Shown here piece after piece: positions 5,986 to 10,060 of a DNA stretch of 10,060 bases (position 1 is the first letter of the stretch; each line of letters starts with the position of its first letter). Under the pieces are notes generated by a model, which was given only the letters and a program-made list of their open reading frames with translations, was not told where the DNA came from and did not search any database. Source of the DNA: Verrucomicrobiota bacterium (GTDB lineage Bacteria; Verrucomicrobiota; Verrucomicrobiia; Chthoniobacterales; UBA10450); NCBI GenBank assembly GCA_003218785.1, contig QHOM01000195.1, forward strand, positions 1 to 10,060. Reading direction: 5' to 3'. Made by a program: the position numbers and the translations under genes.

Positions 5986-6843
5986 TTATGGGATGCCCTT
6001 TGGATCGATCTCATGCTTATAGTGGAAGGTGACCGGCTTGAGCGCGAGGATTGCTTCGCTCGATTCGTCCATCGGTTTAATTTCAGTCTTGAATCGTGCC
6101 GAAGACGTGAGCGTGCCAAGCTTGCCGTCCGAATTGATGTAAACTGCAACTCCGCCAGAAGCGGTCTGACCACTGATGCCCGCGATATAGGTGGCCGTGT
6201 GGACGGGGTGCACCTCATTTGGCGGGTCGGGGTCCGTGTACTCGACCACGGTGCCGATACGAATAGTGTTGGAATCGGCAGGATCACCACCAGTTCCGAT
6301 ATCGATATTGTTATCGCCCTCTAGAAAGTAACCGGCACCGAAGCCCAGAGCAGTGTTCAAGCTACCAGTTTGGTTGTTATCGAGCGCAGTCCATCCAAAG
6401 GCCGTGTTTAAGTTGCCGGTTGTATTGTCAAAGAGCGCAGACATCCCAGTCGCCGTATTGCGCGCCCCGGTTGTGTTGGAAAACATGGATTGCTGCCCAG
6501 TCGCTGTGTTGCGGTGACCGGTTGTGTTGCTGTAGAGCACGATATAGCCGGTGGCGGTGTTGAGCCCCTCGCCGGTCGTGGTGCTGAGGAGCGCGTGAAA
6601 TCCGGTGGCAGTGTTGCCGGGGGCGGTGGTGTTGCTGTACAGCGCACTATTACCGATAGCCGTGTTGAAGGGGCCAGTTGTGAGGCTAAAGAGAGCATTT
6701 TTTCCCTCAGCAGTGTTGCCGCCGGGATAGCCTCCGTCCGGTGCCGGAGTAACGGCTCGAGCCGTCGAAAAAAGCGCAAAACATGCGAGCGCAAATATTA
6801 AGATTACTTGGCCCAATAGGAACTTTTTCAGATAGATTTTCAT
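5986..6843 (-). CDS. Secreted repeat protein with Peptidase_S74-like chaperone domain, truncated by a nonsense codon
   Basis: Start chosen at the ATG ending at 6843, which opens a clear signal peptide (KIYLKKFLLGQ, hydrophobic core, cut after ARA at residue 30). The in-frame extension back to 7008 is low-complexity and lacks secretory features. The mature part has eight repeats of about 17 residues (43-179), each opening N-T-A-x-G and mostly ending S-N-T-T-G, as in surface or fibre proteins with stacked beta turns. Next come NTIRIG, an IAGISG/GVAVYINSDGKLG block, and SSARFKTEIK (247-256), the usual beginning of an endosialidase-type intramolecular chaperone domain, which helps fibres trimerise. 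The product stops at residue 285 in the middle of that domain, at a TAA where the family has Gln. The missing part follows in the same frame. Likely exported and surface-associated; no autotransporter membrane anchor is seen. Confidence 0.82.
   Translation of the reverse strand: MKIYLKKFLLGQVILIFALACFALFSTARAVTPAPDGGYPGGNTAEGKNALFSLTTGPFNTAIGNSALYSNTTAPGNTATGFHALLSTTTGEGLNTATGYIVLYSNTTGHRNTATGQQSMFSNTTGARNTATGMSALFDNTTGNLNTAFGWTALDNNQTGSLNTALGFGAGYFLEGDNNIDIGTGGDPADSNTIRIGTVVEYTDPDPPNEVHPVHTATYIAGISGQTASGGVAVYINSDGKLGTLTSSARFKTEIKPMDESSEAILALKPVTFHYKHEIDPKGIP
6307..6717 (-). repeat. Eight tandem 17-residue coding repeats (51-bp period)
   Basis: Repeat units begin at residues 43, 60, 77, 95, 112, 129, 146 and 163 of the protein, with period 17 and one unit of 18. 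The consensus is N-T-A-x-G-x-x-A-L-x-S-N-T-T-G-x-x. The DNA is diverged between units, so the array is old and not an assembly stutter. Confidence 0.85.
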
Positions 6844-6958
6844 AGGAAATACTTTCAGTTGTGCGAGCGAACCATTCGCTCGCGGGTGCCCTGCGGGAAG
6901 AGGGTCGAGTGGAGCTCTAGGGTTAACCAACTTGGCGCGGGGCCGATCTTGCAGCCCT

Positions 6959-6967
6959 CCCCCCCCC
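6959..6967. repeat. Homopolymer tract of nine C (G on the minus strand)
   Basis: The tract lies about 115 bp upstream of the chosen start of the minus-strand S74 gene. On that strand it follows a TTGACA (plus-strand 6973-6978) and a seven-A run. Tracts of this length slip easily in replication. No good -10 box is seen at normal spacing. Confidence 0.6.
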
Positions 6968-7075
6968 GACGGTGTCAATACTATTTTTTTGGGAAAAGAA
7001 AAAATCATTTAAACTGCGGATTTCACGGATAGAGCCGGATCGATGATTCGAGGCGCGGCGGTTGCGCTCAGGGTG

Positions 7076-7092
7076 TCTGCGGAAACCGCAGA
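7076..7092. repeat. Perfect hairpin upstream of the Nudix gene
   Basis: TCTGCGG-AAA-CCGCAGA forms a 7-bp stem with a 3-base loop. It lies in the 364-bp stretch between the S74 gene start (6843) and the Nudix gene (7208), in which I see no gene. The outer segments 7055-7061 and 7130-7136 (GCGGCGG/CCGCCGC) can also pair around it, so a branched fold is possible. No T run follows, so a terminator role is weak. Confidence 0.55.
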
Positions 7093-7140
7093 GATGGGCT
7101 GGTCCACGATGGCTGGTGTCCGGCTGACGCCGCCGCCGTT

Positions 7141-7161
7141 AGGCGGTTCGGGAAACCGCCT
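7141..7161. repeat. Perfect hairpin just upstream of the Nudix gene
   Basis: AGGCGGTT-CGGGA-AACCGCCT forms an 8-bp stem with a 5-base loop, ending 46 bp before the Nudix start. It may be a dispersed palindromic repeat or an mRNA leader structure; the sequence does not decide. Confidence 0.58.
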
Positions 7162-7207
7162 CCACCAAAGCGTTCGCTTTTCGTCCCTGGTTTCATAATC
7201 TTCCGGC

Positions 7208-7807
7208 GTGAAGCGCAGCGATCTCGTGCACGAAGGCGAAGGCTGGGAAACAGTCTCGAGCGATCCGCAATTTGCTAACGCGCATGTTGAAGTTGTGACC
7301 GATCAGGTGCGAACACCGTCGCATTCGCGACCACGGGAGTGGACGGTGGTACATCGTAAAGCAGCCGTCATTATCGCGCCGATGACTTGCGAGGGAAAGA
7401 TTGTCCTCATTCATCAGGAACGCGTGCCGATTCGCGAGGCGATTTGGGAAATGCCGTCCGGTCAGATCGACAACGTGCTCGAACCTGACCAGGAACAGGT
7501 CAAAGCAGTCGCATTGCGAGAACTTCGCGAAGAGGCCGGCTATGAGCTGGCTAGCGACGGCGAGCTCATCGCGCTTGGAGATTATTTCTCGTCGCCTGGA
7601 TTCACGGATGAGCGCGGTTACTTTTTTCTGGCGCGTGCGGTTGTTCCGTGTCCGATGTTTGTCCGCGAAGAATCGGAATCGATTCTGGATTGCCGCCCAT
7701 TCAGCATTCCGAAAATTCGTCGCATGATTGCCGAGAACGAAATCCGCGACGCCAATACTCTTGGCATGTGGGCGCGGCTCTCGGCGCGTGACCTTCTGTC
7801 TCGTTAA
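7208..7807 (+). CDS. Nudix hydrolase, ADP-ribose pyrophosphatase-like
   Basis: This 199-residue protein has a Nudix fold. The beta region HRKAAVIIAPM is followed by the Nudix box: MPSGQIDN (82-89), then ALRELREEAGY (102-112) with catalytic Arg104, Glu105, Glu108 and Glu109 binding magnesium. SPGFTDE at 129-135 is typical of ADP-ribose pyrophosphatases, which split ADP-ribose to AMP and ribose 5-phosphate. Gly85 to Arg104 spans 19 positions instead of the canonical 14 (GX5EX7RE), so the box loop is about five residues longer than standard. The start at GTG 7208 is the most upstream reasonable one; GTG 7226 is in frame and equally plausible. No strong Shine-Dalgarno sequence is seen. The nucleotide substrate is inferred from family motifs only. 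The gene stands alone; an inverted-repeat element follows 23 bp after its stop. Confidence 0.86.
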   Translation: MKRSDLVHEGEGWETVSSDPQFANAHVEVVTDQVRTPSHSRPREWTVVHRKAAVIIAPMTCEGKIVLIHQERVPIREAIWEMPSGQIDNVLEPDQEQVKAVALRELREEAGYELASDGELIALGDYFSSPGFTDERGYFFLARAVVPCPMFVREESESILDCRPFSIPKIRRMIAENEIRDANTLGMWARLSARDLLSR

Positions 7808-7830
7808 GGAGGCACTCCCGTTTTCTATCT

Positions 7831-7859
7831 GCCCGCGAATCACGCGAATTGACGCGAAT
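7831..7859 (+). repeat. Left arm of the gene-less inverted-repeat element
   Basis: Three iterations of CGCGAAT. It pairs with 7987-8015 with three mismatches. Confidence 0.82.
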
Positions 7860-7986
7860 CAACTGAGGGAAGGCGTTTCCCGGAAGCTCGGCGCAAAAGC
7901 CCGAAACCTTTCGGGAATCCGGTAGCCGGACCAAATTCGGCGCGCGCAAAGATCAAATGCACTTTTCCGATTTCCCCTTTTGATCT

Positions 7987-8015
7987 ATTCGTGTTCATTC
8001 GCGTGATTCGCGGGC
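7987..8015 (-). repeat. Right arm of the gene-less inverted-repeat element
   Basis: Inverted copy of 7831-7859. The GTG at 7991, in frame with tatC, lies inside it, so a tatC start there would encode repeat-derived residues. Confidence 0.82.
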
Positions 8016-8062
8016 TGTCCCACTGGTCGGCCGAATACCTCGCTAAACCAATCATCGAGCCA

Positions 8063-8845
8063 ATGGCGCTAAGAGACATTTTCAAATTTCGTGAGCTGCC
8101 GGATAGCGAAACGTCCAAGCCGTTTCTCGAGCATCTCGAAGACTTGCGCTGGACCATCGTGAAGATGGCGATCACGCTCGTTGTCGCGATGATCATTTGC
8201 TTCGCGTTCCGATCACTACTCGTGGGCTTAATGCAGGCGCCGTTGCGCGACGTCGGTTCGCAGGTCGGTGCGCTCAAGGCGCTTGGCATCACGGATTCAA
8301 TCGTGATCTCTTTTCATCTGGCATTCTATGCCGGAATCGTTATCTCCTTTCCGCTCCTTCTCTATTTCCTCGCGGGATTCGTTCTGCCCGCGCTTACCGC
8401 AGTGGAGAAGCGCTTTTTGCTCCCAGCGATTTTCGTCAGCTTCGCGCTGTTTCTTCTTGGCGTCTTCGTTTGCTACTTCTGGTTGCTACCCAAAACCATT
8501 CTCTTTTTCTTTCGCGACACCGAATCGCTCGGCTGGGCCCCCACTTGGACGGTGCAGCAGTATTATTCTTTTGCGACGCGATTCACGATCGGTTTTGGTC
8601 TCGCTTTCGAATTGCCAGTCGTGGTTTTGGCCCTGGTGCGTTTCGGATTGATCACTTACAGATTCATGGCGCGCACCCGGCCTTACGCCATGGTGCTCAT
8701 CTTTATCCTGGCGACGATTATCACGCCGACGCCGGACATCTTGACCTTGATAGCAATGGGACTTCCCATGTGTCTGCTCTACGAAAGCTGCATTTGGATT
8801 GCGTGGTTCATGGAACGCCGCAGCTCTAAATCGATCGCCGCCTGA
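8063..8845 (+). CDS. tatC: Sec-independent protein translocase subunit TatC
   Basis: This polytopic inner-membrane protein of 260 residues is the twin-arginine signal receptor of the Tat system, which exports folded proteins. Visible marks are the N-terminal FLEHLEDLRW (21-30, family pattern F-x-x-H-L-x-E-L-R), six hydrophobic segments, the loop AGFVLPALTAVEKR with Glu115 at the conserved signal-peptide-binding glutamate, and AFELPVVVLALVRFGL near the fifth segment. I chose ATG 8063 rather than the in-frame GTG 7991: the extra 24 residues are encoded by the inverted-repeat arm and are not family-like. The C-terminus is short and basic. No tatA or tatB gene is nearby. The prepilin peptidase gene follows 4 bp after the stop, so the two probably share a transcript. 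The promoter would lie in or before the inverted-repeat element. Confidence 0.95.
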   Translation: MALRDIFKFRELPDSETSKPFLEHLEDLRWTIVKMAITLVVAMIICFAFRSLLVGLMQAPLRDVGSQVGALKALGITDSIVISFHLAFYAGIVISFPLLLYFLAGFVLPALTAVEKRFLLPAIFVSFALFLLGVFVCYFWLLPKTILFFFRDTESLGWAPTWTVQQYYSFATRFTIGFGLAFELPVVVLALVRFGLITYRFMARTRPYAMVLIFILATIITPTPDILTLIAMGLPMCLLYESCIWIAWFMERRSSKSIAA

Positions 8846-8849
8846 TCGC

Positions 8850-9944
8850 GTGGACCATTCCGTCTACGAATTTATCTTCCGCGCGTTCGCTTTTATTCTT
8901 GGCGCGGCGGTCGGCTCGTTTCTAAACGTCTGTATCTATCGTTTGCCTGTCGATCTCTCGATTAACAAGCCCCGCCGCTCTTTTTGTCCGGCTTGCATGA
9001 AACCGATTCCATGGCATCAAAATCTGCCGTTGATCAGCTGGGTCATGCTCCGCGGTCGTTGCGCAAATTGCGGGAGCAAAATCGCTTTTCGCTATTTCGC
9101 TGTCGAGCTTCTTACCGCACTTCTGTTCCTCGCGATCTGGCAAACCTTCCCGTGGCAAATGGCGATCGGCTACTGGATTTTTGTTTCGTTCCTCATTGTC
9201 GGAACATTCATCGATTTCGAACATTTCATTATTCCGGACCGGGTGACCATCGGCGGGATAATCGCAGGCATCCTTGCCAGCGTGACAGTCCCAACCTTGA
9301 TGGATACGGATTCGCGGCTTGCCGCGGGCGTCCGCTCCATGCTCGCGGCTGCTTTGGGCTACGCGATTCTTTTGATCGTTCTGGAAGCGGGCAAAATCGC
9401 TTTTGGAAGAAAGAGGATTCGTTTCGACACGCCGACGCCGTTTACATGGACAAAACGTGAAGACGACGCCGATTTCGTCATCGGCAGCGAACAAAGTTTG
9501 TGGAGCGATCATTTCGCCCGCGAGAAAGATCGACTATTGCTCCAGTGCGATGAGGCGAAGATTGACAATCACACTTATGGAAGCGCGACGTTGGAATTCC
9601 ATTATGACCGCGTCGATGTGGAAGGCCGCGTGCTGGCGCTTGATGATGTGATGCAAATTTCCGGTGTGGCCCGCGGCCTGCTGATCCCGCGCGAGGCGAT
9701 GGGACGCCGTGACTTGAAATTTCTCGCCGCGAGTGGCGCATTTCTCGGATGGCGCGCGGTATTGTTCAGTCTCTTCGCCGGATCGCTTCTTGGCTCAATT
9801 ATCGGCTTGATCACGCTCATTGTGGGGAAGCGTGTTTGGTCGGCAAAGCTACCGTTTGGCCCTTATCTGGCGTTTGGCGCGGTAAGCTGGATATTCTTTG
9901 GCGATACTTTTCTGCATTGGTACGCCGGATTGCTCAGCCCATAG
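8850..9944 (+). CDS. pilD: Type IV prepilin peptidase with internal insert
   Basis: This inner-membrane aspartyl protease cleaves, and in many relatives N-methylates, type IV pilins and pseudopilins. With GTG 8850 as the start it has 364 residues. It opens with GAAVGSFLNVCIYRLP (18-33), then a zinc-type pair CPAC (46-49) and CANC (71-74), and the first catalytic Asp122 in FIDFEHFIIPD. The second catalytic motif, normally GxGD, reads GRRD with Asp288 (AMGRRDLKFLAASGAFLGW), and PFGPYLAFG follows. Between the halves is a soluble, charged insert of about 100 residues (182-281), which makes the protein longer than the usual 230-290; my recollection is that such inserts occur in Verrucomicrobiota homologues. 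The start 4 bp after the tatC stop is preferred to TTG 8799, which would overlap tatC. Whether it serves pili or type II secretion is not visible here. Confidence 0.9.
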   Translation: MDHSVYEFIFRAFAFILGAAVGSFLNVCIYRLPVDLSINKPRRSFCPACMKPIPWHQNLPLISWVMLRGRCANCGSKIAFRYFAVELLTALLFLAIWQTFPWQMAIGYWIFVSFLIVGTFIDFEHFIIPDRVTIGGIIAGILASVTVPTLMDTDSRLAAGVRSMLAAALGYAILLIVLEAGKIAFGRKRIRFDTPTPFTWTKREDDADFVIGSEQSLWSDHFAREKDRLLLQCDEAKIDNHTYGSATLEFHYDRVDVEGRVLALDDVMQISGVARGLLIPREAMGRRDLKFLAASGAFLGWRAVLFSLFAGSLLGSIIGLITLIVGKRVWSAKLPFGPYLAFGAVSWIFFGDTFLHWYAGLLSP

Positions 9945-9957
9945 CCCCGGCAGAGAC

Positions 9958-10060
9958 ATGATATTTAGTAACGCGCGTTTGATTTTTCCAGATGGAATCC
10001 GCGACGACCTCGAAGTCGTTGTGGAAGAAGGAAAAATTATCGCAATTCGGAAGGAAACGG
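9958..10060 (+). CDS. Amidohydrolase family protein, N-terminal fragment (runs off the window)
   Basis: Only the first 34 codons are present from ATG 9958: MIFSNARLIFPDG, then a D-D-L-E-V-V-V-E-E-G-K-I-I-A-I stretch. This N-x-R-x-x-x-P-D-G ... E-x-G-K-I-x-x-I pattern is the small N-terminal beta domain of the amidohydrolase superfamily, which includes N-acetylglucosamine-6-phosphate deacetylase (NagA), dihydroorotase and related metal-dependent hydrolases. The metal-binding His-x-His motif is beyond the edge, so the substrate cannot be called. It starts 13 bp after the prepilin peptidase stop and may belong to the same transcript. Confidence 0.72.
   Translation, partial: MIFSNARLIFPDGIRDDLEVVVEEGKIIAIRKET

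Larger units (their letters stand above)
7831..8015. mobile_element. Gene-less inverted-repeat element (MITE-like) with internal hairpins
   Basis: Arms of 29 bp, 7831-7859 and 7987-8015, are inverted copies with about 26 of 29 positions identical, the first 19 perfect (from GCCCGCGAATCACGCGAAT). Each iterates CGCGAAT or CACGAAT at 9-10 base spacing, the same motif as in the 2664-3095 arms. Inside are a perfect hairpin CCCGAAA-CC-TTTCGGG (7900-7915), TCCGG-TAG-CCGGA (7918-7930), and an 8-bp inverted pair AGATCAAA (7950-7957) with TTTGATCT (7979-7986) abutting the right arm. I see no plausible coding sequence. It fills most of the gap between the Nudix gene and tatC. The mobile label is an inference; a structured RNA or a regulatory palindrome is possible. 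Confidence 0.62.

Noticed and set aside
5836..6324. Plus-strand open frame of 162 residues
   Set aside because: Antisense to the S74-domain gene, which has consistent family motifs on the other strand; composition is shadow-like.
6307..6717. CRISPR-like array from the 51-bp period
   Set aside because: The repeat is in frame, encodes degenerate 17-residue protein units and has no spacer structure.
6844..7008. N-terminal extension of the S74 protein from ATG 7008
   Set aside because: It would put 55 low-complexity residues, including translation of the homopolymer, ahead of a perfect signal peptide.
7193..7843. Minus-strand open frame of 216 residues
   Set aside because: Complete antisense of the Nudix gene, which carries an unmistakable Nudix box.
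8799..8849. TTG 8799 as the prepilin peptidase start
   Set aside because: It overlaps tatC by 47 bp and adds residues without family character; GTG 8850 gives the normal N-terminus.

Overview
The window reads as chromosomal DNA from a GC-moderate, Gram-negative environmental bacterium, most likely Verrucomicrobiota (soil Chthoniobacterales/Spartobacteria type). This placement is an inference. It rests on a prepilin peptidase with a long insert between its catalytic halves, a secreted N-T-A-x-G repeat protein with a Peptidase_S74-type C-terminus, a GxxExxR-family gene, and several dispersed structured repeats. No rRNA, tRNA or CRISPR array was seen.

Layout. Bases 1-323 hold the C-terminal end of a LysM protein (+), convergent with an MsbA-like ABC exporter at 350-2152 (-). 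From 2256 on the + strand come folB (folate synthesis), a small GxxExxR/PD-(D/E)XK nuclease-like gene enclosed by an inverted repeat (2664-3095), and argH (arginine synthesis, 3102-4475). Next is a lower-GC insert (about 4564-5573) with two overlapping minus-strand genes for small membrane proteins of unknown function. It is bracketed by two direct copies of a roughly 90-bp structured repeat (4468-4563 and 5574-5664). A secreted repeat protein follows on the minus strand (5716-6843), split by one in-frame TAA inside its chaperone domain, with a 9-bp C run upstream. The right part is on the + strand: a Nudix hydrolase (7208-7807), a gene-less 185-bp inverted-repeat element (7831-8015), tatC (8063-8845), a prepilin peptidase (8850-9944) and the start of an amidohydrolase (9958 to the edge).

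How it fits together. folB, argH, tatC, the peptidase and the exporter are housekeeping or envelope genes with no single shared pathway. tatC and the prepilin peptidase are 4 bp apart and probably co-transcribed. The spaces between genes are rich in repeats. The two inverted-repeat elements share a CACGAAT/CGCGAAT arm motif; one carries a nuclease-like gene and the other only hairpins. This pair looks like an autonomous and a non-autonomous member of one small mobile or repetitive family, and it is the best candidate here for an undescribed system. The repeat-flanked two-gene membrane insert is the second candidate.
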